From NCBI GenBank assembly GCA_002345205.1, contig DDVI01000091.1, positions 1-64,000 of the forward strand: a stretch of 64,000 nucleotides of DNA, given 5' to 3'. The stretch is from Bdellovibrionaceae bacterium UBA2316 (GTDB lineage: Bacteria > Bdellovibrionota > Bdellovibrionia > Bdellovibrionales > Bdellovibrionaceae). Made by a program: the position numbers and the translations under genes. Positions 17,193 through 25,506 of the stretch are shown here, piece by piece (position 1 is the stretch's first letter; every line of letters begins with the position of its first letter). The notes under the pieces are model-generated. The model saw nothing but the letters and a program-made list of their open reading frames with translations. It did not search any database and was not told the origin of the DNA.

Positions 17193-17696
17193 ATGAAAAG
17201 TTCAGTTATCGTTGAAAAAAAGGGGAAGACTAAAGCTGCCAAGTCTCAAAAGATCGGCGGTAAAAACCAACTAGGTGAATCAAGCGTGGCAACACATACG
17301 ACATCACAAAATAGTTCTTCATTAATAACTGAGGTAAGTTTATCAGATTTATTACCTTCTATTAAAGAATCATTACTATTTCAAAAAAGTCAGATCCTAA
17401 ACAGAACTGACGAATTCAAACGTTCTCAGCAAGAATCCGTTCAACTATCTGATGAAGCCGAAGTGGCTTCAAACGACTTGAGCAACAATTTATCTATTCA
17501 TTTACATGAGCGTTCTATGAAAGCTCTACTAGAGATCGATAAAGCGTTAAATAAAATTGCTCAAGGAACGTATGGTGAGTGTGAAGGCTGCGGTGACAAC
17601 ATCAGCCCGAAACGCCTGCAAGCAAGGCCTTTGGCGCCTTTGTGCATTTCTTGCATGGAAGAACGCGAAGAAGAGACCCGTATTAAGCATCAGTAG
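17193..17696 (+). CDS. DksA/TraR-family zinc-finger transcriptional regulator
   Basis: The start is set at 17193, where AAGGGGAAG precedes the ATG; the longer frame from 17151 has no ribosome site. The 167-residue product has a basic, flexible N-terminus (about 45 residues), a coiled-coil hairpin, and an intact C4 zinc finger (CEGCGDN and, 17 residues later, CISCMEE). It should bind RNA polymerase and adjust stress and starvation transcription. It lies downstream of a paralog lacking zinc ligands, separated by a long inverted repeat and probably its own promoter. Whether it is the main DksA of the cell cannot be said. Confidence 0.88.
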   Translation: MKSSVIVEKKGKTKAAKSQKIGGKNQLGESSVATHTTSQNSSSLITEVSLSDLLPSIKESLLFQKSQILNRTDEFKRSQQESVQLSDEAEVASNDLSNNLSIHLHERSMKALLEIDKALNKIAQGTYGECEGCGDNISPKRLQARPLAPLCISCMEEREEETRIKHQ

Positions 17697-17914
17697 TTCC
17701 ACCTTTATTCAAAATATAAAACCTCCTTTACGGACAAGGGGGGGGTTATGACAGGGATGTCGCCATTCCAAACCTTTTTTCTAGACTTTACGTCAGCAAT
17801 TCTCTTTAAAAACCGCTAAAATCAGGTCCTTAGATAGCAAAAAACTCTTAAAGCCTAACAGTTTTCAATCCGAATATTTGTGTAAGAAAAATCGTACAAA
17901 TAAAGGGTGCTGAT

Positions 17915-20353
17915 ATGAGTTTTGATGATAGAAGCGGAAACGGTGGATCTTACAAAGACGATAAAACTATCGATATACCACCAACTCTTCCAATGTTGCC
18001 GGTCCGTGATTTTGTTGTGTTTCCTTACATGATTATTCCGCTCGTAGTTGGGCGCGAATCGTCAATTCGTTCAGTTGAGGAAGCTCTATCGAAAAACAGA
18101 CTTATCTTCTTAGTATCTCAAAAAGATCTAAATGAAGAAAACCCAAATCCAGATTCGATTTATACAGTAGGAACAATCGCAATGATTATGCGAATGAAAA
18201 AGGTTCCTGATGGTCAAATCAGAATCCTAATTCAAGGTGTGGCTAAAGGTCGAATCAAGAATTACGCAAAAACGTCTCCAAATTTCGAAGTTGCAGTAGA
18301 AAAAATTGAAGACTTAAGAACTACGTCTCCAACAGAGAATGAAGTTCTGATGCAAAAAGCTAAAGAGCGTATCGAAAAAATTATCTCTTTAGGTAAAACA
18401 TTATTACCAGACATCTTGTTAGTATTAGACGATTTACAAGATCCAGGTAAAGGTGCTGATTTAATCGCAGCTAACCTTGGTATCAAAGTCACTGAAGCTC
18501 AAAAAGTAATTGAAACGACAGATGCAAAAGAAAGAATGAATTTAGTCTTAGACTTTTTAAATTCTGAAATTGAAGCTCTTCAATTACAAAACAAAGCTAA
18601 AGGTGGCAAAGACGACACTCCAAAATCAACTCGTGATCAGTTCTTTAAAGATCAAATGAAAGCGATCAAAAATGAATTGGGCGAAAATGATTCGAAATCG
18701 GAAGAAATCGAAGAACTTCGTGAAAAAATCAATACGGTTGGAATGCCTAAGCCGGTGTTAACTGAAGCTCTGAAACAGCTTCACCGTTTAGAGCGTATGC
18801 ACCCGGATGCTTCAGAAGCAACGATGGTTCGTACTTACCTAGACTGGATGGTTGATCTTCCGTGGGCTAAAAAATCTGATGACTCTATTGATTTAAATAG
18901 ATCAAAAGAAGTTCTTGATGAAGATCATCATGAATTACAAAAAGCAAAAGATCGCGTACTTGAATTCTTAGCGGTACGTAAACTTAAAAATAATATGAAA
19001 GGTCCTATCTTGTGTTTTGCCGGACCTCCAGGAGTAGGTAAAACGTCTCTTGGTAAATCGATCGCTCGCGCAATGAACCGTGAATATCATCGTATCGCTC
19101 TTGGCGGTGTGAAAGATGAAGCGGAAATTCGCGGTCACCGTAGAACATACGTAGGTGCGATGCCAGGTAAAATTGTTCAGGCTTTACGCCAAGTAAAAAC
19201 AAACAATCCAGTTATCGTCCTAGATGAGATCGATAAATTAGGAAGTGATTTCAGAGGCGACCCTTCAGCCGCAATGCTAGAAGTGTTAGACCCAGAACAA
19301 AATGCAACTTTCAGAGACAACTACTTAAACGTAGACTTTGATTTGAGCAACGCACTCTTCATCGCAACTGCGAACGTTCTTGAGAACATTCCGGCAGCTT
19401 TAAGAGATCGTATGGAAATCATCCAAATTCCTGGTTACACAGAGAACGATAAATTATTGATTACAAAAAAGCATTTGATCCGTCGACAATTAGAAAATAA
19501 CGGTCTTGAAGCTCATCAAGCTACATTTACTGATGAAGGTATCAAGTATCTAATTGCTGGTTACACTCGTGAAGCAGGTCTTCGTAACTTAGAACGCGAA
19601 ATCGGTTCAGTATGTCGTAAGATTGCAAAAATGGTTGTTATGGGTGAAGCCACTCACTACGAAGTGAATGCAACGACAGTACCTGAGTTATTAGGTGCAC
19701 CGAAATTCTTACGTGAAGAAAAATTAGAAGATTCACAGGTTGGTATCGTTCAAGGTTTAGCTTGGACTCAAGCTGGCGGTGAAGTTCTACAAATCGAAGC
19801 ACTTAAAATGAAAGGTAAAGGCCACTTGGCTCTTACTGGACAGCTAGGTGATGTAATGAAGGAATCAGCGCATGCAGCGATGTCTTATTGCAAAGCGCAC
19901 ATGGAAGAACTAGGAATTCCAGATGATTTCTTTGAAAGATACGATATCCACGTGCATTTACCCGCGGGTGCTATCCCTAAAGATGGTCCTTCAGCAGGTA
20001 TCACGATGACGACAGCTTTAATAAGCTTGATGACGGACACTCCCGTACGTCACGATATCGCGATGACAGGTGAAGTAACTCTACAAGGTAAAGTACTTCC
20101 AGTCGGTGGCATCAGAGAGAAATGTTTGGCAGCGCTTAACCAAGGCATCACGACTGTTGTGATTCCGTTAGCAAACCAAAAAGATCTTTCAGATATTCCA
20201 AAAGTATTCAAAGATAAAATGAACTTTATCGTAGCTGAAAACTTAGACGAAGTGTTCACCGTAGCACTAGATAAGTCTGCTAAAGGTAAAACGAAAAAGA
20301 CAGAAGGCAAAACTGGCAAAAAAGCTAAGACGTCGTCTTCTGCCGCAGCATAG
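17915..20353 (+). CDS. lon: ATP-dependent protease Lon
   Basis: Lon is a cytoplasmic AAA+ protease that degrades misfolded and regulatory proteins. The 812-residue protein has the N-terminal substrate domain (about 20-215, [18 protein letters not shown]), the AAA+ module with Walker [10 protein letters not shown] at 370-378, and the protease domain with the Ser-Lys dyad S693 (in KDGPSAG) and K736 (in GGIREKC). It ends in a Lys/Thr/Ala-rich tail of about 25 residues not normal in E. coli Lon. A ribosome site (AAAGGGTG) precedes the ATG. A CTTAAA...CCGAATAT pair 17 bases apart (17847-17877) vaguely resembles a heat-shock promoter; I do not rely on it. Confidence 0.97.
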   Translation: MSFDDRSGNGGSYKDDKTIDIPPTLPMLPVRDFVVFPYMIIPLVVGRESSIRSVEEALSKNRLIFLVSQKDLNEENPNPDSIYTVGTIAMIMRMKKVPDGQIRILIQGVAKGRIKNYAKTSPNFEVAVEKIEDLRTTSPTENEVLMQKAKERIEKIISLGKTLLPDILLVLDDLQDPGKGADLIAANLGIKVTEAQKVIETTDAKERMNLVLDFLNSEIEALQLQNKAKGGKDDTPKSTRDQFFKDQMKAIKNELGENDSKSEEIEELREKINTVGMPKPVLTEALKQLHRLERMHPDASEATMVRTYLDWMVDLPWAKKSDDSIDLNRSKEVLDEDHHELQKAKDRVLEFLAVRKLKNNMKGPILCFAGPPGVGKTSLGKSIARAMNREYHRIALGGVKDEAEIRGHRRTYVGAMPGKIVQALRQVKTNNPVIVLDEIDKLGSDFRGDPSAAMLEVLDPEQNATFRDNYLNVDFDLSNALFIATANVLENIPAALRDRMEIIQIPGYTENDKLLITKKHLIRRQLENNGLEAHQATFTDEGIKYLIAGYTREAGLRNLEREIGSVCRKIAKMVVMGEATHYEVNATTVPELLGAPKFLREEKLEDSQVGIVQGLAWTQAGGEVLQIEALKMKGKGHLALTGQLGDVMKESAHAAMSYCKAHMEELGIPDDFFERYDIHVHLPAGAIPKDGPSAGITMTTALISLMTDTPVRHDIAMTGEVTLQGKVLPVGGIREKCLAALNQGITTVVIPLANQKDLSDIPKVFKDKMNFIVAENLDEVFTVALDKSAKGKTKKTEGKTGKKAKTSSSAAA

Positions 20354-20381
20354 TTAGTTAAGCACTTAGTACGATTTTCTT

Positions 20382-20412
20382 AATAGGACTCAGTAATGAG
20401 TCCTATTTTTTT
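20382..20412 (+). terminator. Intrinsic terminator of lon
   Basis: Ten perfect pairs (AATAGGACTC with GAGTCCTATT) enclose a 6-base loop, and the T run continues to 20412. The stop codon of the leftward peptidase pseudogene lies inside the right arm. Confidence 0.9.
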
Positions 20413-21346
20413 GTGTAATATGCCACATCGGTAATTTCGCGCTCGAAAATAAAATCTGGAATCCAAATATAGCCTGTTTTAGGATCACACTTTTCTTTGG
20501 CTTTTAATTCTGGATTTAAATACGAAGCACAGCTTGCGCCCCATGAATTTCTTAACTTTAATTCGCATACACGTTCTGTTTTGTTCCAGCGACGACCAAC
20601 GATTCCAGTAGCATGTTGTCCTGATTTGTTGTAGCGTTCTGTACCTGGGACGTAGAATATGGGTGTCCAATAACTAAGAGCCACGAAGTTTTCTTTGGCT
20701 AACTCCTGGTGAACTTCTTTGATTAAATCTTTTTTTCCTAACTGTTTAGGTGATAGCATTCTTCCTGATCTCAAAAATGCCGGAATGGCGTCTAACCATC
20801 CCTCTAAAAATCCGACTTGGAATCTAACTTTAAAATCGGGTTTTACGCGAATCATGTACGGTCGGCATAAACGCGCCGCTAATTTTCTAGGAAATGTACG
20901 AACAGACGAATTATTCAAGATCGAAATAATTTCATCGTCCGTTAGTAAATTGAAATAGCTTTTCGAATCGCGATAAACATCTAGAGCTGTAAACTTATTG
21001 ATATTTTTAGCCCTCTTCTGTTTGTCGTATGATTCCTTTAGGGCTACTAAAGCCCTGCATCTTCATTCGCTTTAAATTTTGTATACTGATTAAACGTGAT
21101 AGCCACGTAACCCGCCGATGCTTGTTTTCCCTGAAGCTCATCTTGATCGCGGAATGTTAGTAAGTCAGCAGCTACGTTCGCATAACACCAGCCGATATTA
21201 CCCTGATTTCTGACTGGCCCCAATTGGTCCGAAACATCGACATCGGTGCAAGACCGTTCGTCTAATGTTTGGTCAGCATAAACAAAATTGGCAGACAAAA
21301 GAGTTAAAACGTAAGCTAAAGTGAATATAGTTCGTTTAACTTCCAT
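20403..21346 (-). pseudogene. Papain-family (C1A) cysteine peptidase interrupted by a frameshift
   Basis: Two adjacent leftward frames together make one papain-type enzyme. The upstream frame (21346 down to 21047) has a signal peptide and the catalytic cysteine region QGNIGWCYANVA (C54). The downstream frame reads openly from about 21060 to 20403 and carries the catalytic histidine (SGQHATGIVG) and asparagine (RNSWGAS) motifs. The frames differ by one base near 21050-21065: adding one base after the GAT codon would join NED directly to CRALVALKESYDKQ with no stop. No slippery heptamer is visible, so this looks like a one-base deletion or a sequence error, not programmed shifting. An intact version would be a secreted cysteine peptidase. 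Confidence 0.8.
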
Positions 21347-21368
21347 AACGAACTATAAAGCAAATCGA

Positions 21369-22136
21369 TTACCAGCTTTGCTTCAGTCTTTCGTTTTCTG
21401 ATTCTAGTACTTTTACCAGAGTTTTTAGGTCAGATACTTCTTCTTTCAAGATCATCATTTGCTCTTCTTTTTCTTGAAGGATCTGCGTGTAGGCCTTTTT
21501 TAATTCATTCAACAATTTATTGGCCGCCGTTAATACCGGCTCGTTAGTACCAATTCTTGAAATCTTATCATGAAATTCGCGTAGAGTTGGATTTTCAAAT
21601 TCTGTTGCCATCGCGGCTTCTTGCATCTGCGGAACAGGCGCTGGTTTATCTTTTCGGAAGTAATATTCTTCATCTATGTTGATCGCTGCTTGCGGGCGTA
21701 CCACTTGCTGCTGTTGGCTTAACATTCCTTGCTGCATTTTAACTTGCGGCAACTTCGCGTTCGCTGATTTTTTTAGGTTCTCTAAAAAGTCAGGGTTGTA
21801 AGCGTGTTGCGCAGAGGAAACAGCTGCTGCCGGTTGTGGAGCCGATGGGCGTGGGCGGTTTGAATACACTCGATCAGTTTCAACTGGCTCTGCTGCTGAA
21901 TCAAAATCGTTTAGAATTTCATCATCGAAAATCAAATCCGACCCTACGTCGTTTACATCAAGAGAATTAAGGGAGGGGCCGCTCTTGAATGTATTTTTAA
22001 TTGGTTCATCGAAAATGTAATACTTGCCGTCTTGAAAATGATATTTGATATCATCAGCTTTAATTCTTCGTCTCAGTGTAGATACACTGATTTTGTATTT
22101 CGAAGAATAATCTGTCAGAGGTAGCCAAGTTTCCAT
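21369..22136 (-). CDS. HTH (MerR/excisionase-like) protein with C-terminal coiled coil
   Basis: The start is placed at METWLPLTDYS because an AGGA site lies just upstream; an in-frame start 23 codons earlier has no support. The 255-residue product begins with a winged-helix-like DNA-binding unit (about residues 5-45, YSSKYKISVSTLRRRIKADD and YYIFDEP). A low-complexity acidic and Gln-rich middle follows, and the last 60 residues are a strong coiled coil rich in Glu, Lys and Leu. That order resembles RacA-type chromosome anchors or MerR-type regulators. The function is unknown. Its stop lies 22 bases from the broken peptidase gene, so the two may share a transcript. Confidence 0.7.
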   Translation of the reverse strand: METWLPLTDYSSKYKISVSTLRRRIKADDIKYHFQDGKYYIFDEPIKNTFKSGPSLNSLDVNDVGSDLIFDDEILNDFDSAAEPVETDRVYSNRPRPSAPQPAAAVSSAQHAYNPDFLENLKKSANAKLPQVKMQQGMLSQQQQVVRPQAAINIDEEYYFRKDKPAPVPQMQEAAMATEFENPTLREFHDKISRIGTNEPVLTAANKLLNELKKAYTQILQEKEEQMMILKEEVSDLKTLVKVLESENERLKQSW

Positions 22137-22481
22137 TCTAGTTCCTAACTTCCGAAGTCTTAAGTCTATTGCCCAATTTCCAGGAAATTTCAAACAAGCA
22201 AACAAAACTCGAAGTTATTTCTCATCTTGTTTGCTTGTCTCTTGTAACCTGGCCCAATGGAAAACATTGTGTTTGTCCTTGGGACAATTTAGCGGTTAGG
22301 CCATTTACCTAACAAGAGTAGCCAGTTTGGTGATGTGGCTATTCTTATATTTGAACATATTCAAGCGACTATCCGGTGTCAAACCATGGGTGAATAATCT
22401 TTGGATATTAGGTGAAATCTACACCTAGGGCCTGAATACCTATTGATTATTCTATTCCTAGGGGATTAAATCTACCTTAAC
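22137..22481 (+). other. Divergent regulatory region with several inverted repeats
   Basis: This 345-base non-coding stretch separates the HTH/coiled-coil gene (left) from the patatin gene (right). It holds a 15-bp palindrome at 22175-22189. On the rightward side it has a tandem series of perfect or near-perfect hairpins: TGTCC/GGACA (22274-22286), GTTAGG/CCTAAC (22295-22313), a 10-bp stem with one G-T pair at 22314-22346, TTGAA/TTCAA (22351-22364) and TAGGTG/CACCTA (22409-22427). A structured 5' leader for the patatin mRNA is one reading. I recognise no known riboswitch and no convincing gene here. Confidence 0.5.
22175..22189. promoter_or_regulatory. Palindrome upstream of the HTH/coiled-coil gene
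   Basis: AATTTCC-A-GGAAATT is a perfect 7+1+7 palindrome 39 bases upstream of the HTH gene start. Its core ATTTCCAGGAAAT differs in one base from the core of the palindrome at 32963-32983, so both may bind the same regulator. Confidence 0.4.
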
Positions 22482-23678
22482 TTGAATATTCGAATACGGA
22501 ACAAAAAGAAAATTGGGCTAGTTTTAAGCGGGGGCGGAATCAAGGCCGCGGCCTACCATATTGGTGTTTGCTTAGCTTTAAAGGCAAAAGGATTCCATTT
22601 CGCCGGAGGATCTAAAAAACTACTTAAAAATAGGAAGCGGCCAGATCTGACTATCCAGCTTTATGTTGGCTCAAGTGCCGGTTCTTTTGTTTCCACCATC
22701 CTGGCGGCTGGCTATCCAGTCGAATCTTTGATTACGGCCTTCCAATTAGGCCTAGGCGTCAGTCCTGAGTACTCAAACCAAGACTTCAGGATACTCACAC
22801 CCCTAACCTATCGAAAAATCTTTGATATTAACAGTGCTAGCCTACTCAACTACATGCCTAAGACTTTTTTGAGTAGGTCCCTGGTAACCGGGGGTCTTGA
22901 AATGTTAATTAAAAATGGATTTAAGGTGAATGGTCTATTTACAACTAAGGGCGTAGAAAAGTATCTAAGGCAATACGTCCTTATAGAGAATGATTTCGCA
23001 TCTTTAGACCCCGAGTTATATATTGTGGCTACACAGCTTAACCATTCAAGGAAGGTTATCTTCGGGAATTTCCAAGAGAATTTGCAAACTCCATCAACCA
23101 AACAGGTTAACTATGCGTCCATCAGTGAGGCCGTAGCCGCTAGCACCTCATTACCCCCTATTTTTTCGCCTTATAACCTACCCAATCTTAAAGGAGAGGA
23201 ACGTTATTATTACGACGGTGAAATTCGGGAAACCTTATCAGCCCACATTGCAGCCGATCAAGGATGCGATCTAGTTATTTCCTCGTTTTCAATGCAGCCC
23301 TATCACTACACCGACAAAATCGGAAGTTTGCACAAATATGGAATCCCGGTGATTTTGAACCAGGCCCTTTACCAGGTTCTGGAGCAAAAAACCCACAAGC
23401 ATATCGAATGGCAAAACACCCTTCGTCACATTCATAAGACTATCGATAGCTATTTTAAAACCCATAATCTGCCCGACGAAGATCGAGTTAAACTTCTGGA
23501 AACATTTAACCAGCGGTTTAATCATAACTCGGAAACAGACTATATCCATATAACCCCTCTGCCTCAGAACTATGAAATGTTCATGGTGGATCACTTTAGC
23601 CTTAACCCAAAAATCCTAGAACGTATCGTACGTATTGGATTTAAGTCGGGTATAAATGCCCTTAGAAAGCACATTTGA
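22482..23678 (+). CDS. Patatin-like phospholipase
   Basis: This is a 398-residue acyl hydrolase of the patatin family, which frees fatty acids from membrane lipids. The oxyanion loop GGGIKA lies at residues 17-22, the nucleophile S65 in GSSAGS and the acid D245 in YYDGEIRE, so the Ser-Asp dyad is present. No signal peptide is visible. The frame must begin at or near a TTG at 22482, because GGGIKA needs it and no ATG exists upstream. The nearest purine-rich site (TAGGGGA) is about 17 bases away, which is too far, so initiation looks weak or controlled. Codons seem richer in C endings than those of lon. In predatory bacteria such enzymes can act on host membranes, but that is inference. Confidence 0.85.
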   Translation: MNIRIRNKKKIGLVLSGGGIKAAAYHIGVCLALKAKGFHFAGGSKKLLKNRKRPDLTIQLYVGSSAGSFVSTILAAGYPVESLITAFQLGLGVSPEYSNQDFRILTPLTYRKIFDINSASLLNYMPKTFLSRSLVTGGLEMLIKNGFKVNGLFTTKGVEKYLRQYVLIENDFASLDPELYIVATQLNHSRKVIFGNFQENLQTPSTKQVNYASISEAVAASTSLPPIFSPYNLPNLKGEERYYYDGEIRETLSAHIAADQGCDLVISSFSMQPYHYTDKIGSLHKYGIPVILNQALYQVLEQKTHKHIEWQNTLRHIHKTIDSYFKTHNLPDEDRVKLLETFNQRFNHNSETDYIHITPLPQNYEMFMVDHFSLNPKILERIVRIGFKSGINALRKHI

Positions 23679-23776
23679 ACGAAGGTTTTTATACGTTCTA
23701 GTTATTCTTTCAAACCATGGAATTTGTCTTTGTCCTCGTTTTGAAAAATGCTAATACTTTCAGCATCGAGGTTTCT

Positions 23777-25027
23777 ATGAATAAAGTGTTCACATTTATA
23801 TCTATGTGCCTTTTTGCGGTTTTGTCTTTGGCCCAACAAAATCCATGTCTTGATATTAAAACCATCCGAACAGTGAAAGTTCCATGGGATCCGACTAAGC
23901 CAAAATCGGCAACGTTTGACTATCGTTTTAAATATGAGCTTGTTAATCCTTTATCTCCAACAGTAGTTATTTTGCCAGGCGGACCTGGTCAAACTTCGAT
24001 TGTTCCTCCGACTCAGTGGCCTCTTGGCGCCGTGCCTGCGAATTACAACAAGATCTATATCGATCCAAGAAGCCAAGGTTGCAACTACGCCATCGAATCC
24101 AGCGTTCTGGCTAAATATTTAAAAACGGAATTTGTCGTAAATGATATTTTCTTGGCGTTAAAGTCAATCGATCTAAAAAACTATATCATTTATGGTGCTT
24201 CTTACGGAACCATAGTCGCTACCCAGTTGGCTAAAAAAATTGAAACTGAAAAGTTTGAATTGCCTATGGCATTAGTCTTAGAAGGTGCTGTTGGTAAAAA
24301 ATATGACAACTTTGATTCGTATTTTTATTTTTTTCAATACGAGTGGGACACTACATTTAAGCAATTACCACCTCGTTGGAAAACATATTTCCAAGCGGGA
24401 AAAAATGAATCTGCATTTAGCAAATCTCAGTGGGCGTCGTTAATTTCAAGTGATATGATTATCGGTGATGTTCCTGAGGCGCCCGTTAGCGGAAACTACT
24501 TGTTTTTCCATTTGCGTCTGCTTGAACTCTATTTCGCAAAAAAAATTACACCAAAAGAGCAACCCTACTTGCCGGTTTTGTTTTCTAAACTAAAGGATGC
24601 TCAGTTTCCTAATTTGCTTTTCCGCATGATTGGTTGCGGAGAAATATGGGGAGATTGGTATTACGGGCGTAGTCTTGAAAATGGTCGTCTTGTAAAAACG
24701 GGGAAAAATGTCTGTGAGGGTATTGAATATTCAAATCCATACGATGCCGCTAAATTCCAAGTTTCAAAAGATATTCCTATTTACTATTTCCAAGGAACAA
24801 ACGATCCAGCGACTCCGCTGAATACAGCTTTGTATCACTTCGCGGTTCAGCAAAAAACAAATCGCCAATTCTTTACAGTAGCCAATGCGGCTCACGCGCC
24901 ACTATCGGGTAGCTTACGTAAATGTGCAGACGGTATCTGGGACTCTATCTATGCTCAAAGAACTTTAGGCCGTGAATTTGCTTCCTGTCCACGACAGACG
25001 GTTATTACCTCGAAAGAGGCCAATTAG
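23777..25027 (+). CDS. Secreted alpha/beta hydrolase (tripeptidyl aminopeptidase / S33-like)
   Basis: The start is moved to 23777 (MNKVFTFIS...), which has a GAGG site and a good signal peptide ending near SLAQ; an upstream ATG at 23717 adds 20 unlikely residues. The 416-residue protein shows the S33 pattern: oxyanion-type motif GGPGQTS, nucleophile S142 in GASYGT, an acid in QGTNDPATP and a histidine in NAAHAPLSG. It should remove short N-terminal peptides in the periplasm or medium. Several cysteines suggest disulfides. A small secreted protein gene follows. Confidence 0.85.
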   Translation: MNKVFTFISMCLFAVLSLAQQNPCLDIKTIRTVKVPWDPTKPKSATFDYRFKYELVNPLSPTVVILPGGPGQTSIVPPTQWPLGAVPANYNKIYIDPRSQGCNYAIESSVLAKYLKTEFVVNDIFLALKSIDLKNYIIYGASYGTIVATQLAKKIETEKFELPMALVLEGAVGKKYDNFDSYFYFFQYEWDTTFKQLPPRWKTYFQAGKNESAFSKSQWASLISSDMIIGDVPEAPVSGNYLFFHLRLLELYFAKKITPKEQPYLPVLFSKLKDAQFPNLLFRMIGCGEIWGDWYYGRSLENGRLVKTGKNVCEGIEYSNPYDAAKFQVSKDIPIYYFQGTNDPATPLNTALYHFAVQQKTNRQFFTVANAAHAPLSGSLRKCADGIWDSIYAQRTLGREFASCPRQTVITSKEAN

Positions 25028-25120
25028 TCGCTAGTTGTCCTTTTTACATGTAGATTTTTTGTTCATTGAGGAGAGCTCTCGTTAGGAATAAAACTAATTC
25101 ACGTTTATCAGAGGTATTTC

Positions 25121-25447
25121 ATGAAATCGATTATACTGTTCGTTGTAACTCTTCCTCTGTTTTCCATGGCTCAAGAAAAAACTGTGTTTCTTTGTCAAAG
25201 CCCAACACATACATTTCAAATTAGAAAAACTGCGCAATCTAAACAGCTGTTAGGGACATTAGCCTCTTCGTCCCAAAAAGCTCATCTGTTTGGCTGCGAA
25301 ACCAAAGACTCTGGCTACTTTTGTAAAGAGGGCGACTTTGTTGCTAAAGTTCAGCGCGGGACCACGGGACGTATGATTATCCAACTGGAACTTGAAGGCG
25401 AGTTCGATGTTGAGAGCGGCTACATTGATACCATTTACTGCCGTTAA
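25121..25447 (+). CDS. Small secreted protein of unknown function
   Basis: This 108-residue protein has a classical signal peptide (about residues 1-17, cleavage near SMAQ). The mature part is short and beta-looking, with four cysteines that could form two disulfides (FLCQSP, FGCET, YFCKEG, YCR at the end). I do not recognise a family. It lies 93 bases behind the hydrolase gene and ahead of a strong terminator, so it may be in the same transcript. Confidence 0.65.
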   Translation: MKSIILFVVTLPLFSMAQEKTVFLCQSPTHTFQIRKTAQSKQLLGTLASSSQKAHLFGCETKDSGYFCKEGDFVAKVQRGTTGRMIIQLELEGEFDVESGYIDTIYCR

Positions 25448-25455
25448 AATAGAAA

Positions 25456-25487
25456 AGCCCAGCGGATTAGGCTGGGCTGTTTTATTT
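25456..25487. terminator. Bidirectional intrinsic terminator between the small secreted protein and nuoN
   Basis: The stem AGCCCAGC/GCTGGGCT (8 bp, 7-base loop) has a T-rich tail on the right (GTTTTATTT) and, read leftward, a T-rich tail on the other side (TTTTCTATTTT). It can end both converging transcripts. Confidence 0.9.
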
Positions 25488-25506
25488 CTATATCTTAAAA
25501 ATTAGA

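Noticed and set aside
17847..17877. Heat-shock (sigma-32-like) promoter before lon
   Set aside because: Only a partial match with a spacing longer than usual; not reported as a feature.
21047..21070. Programmed -1 frameshift in the papain-type gene
   Set aside because: No slippery heptamer or downstream pseudoknot is seen where the frames could join, because stops in the second frame limit the shift to about 15 bases.
25071..25080. GAGAGCTCTC palindrome upstream of the small secreted protein
   Set aside because: Short and isolated; probably chance.
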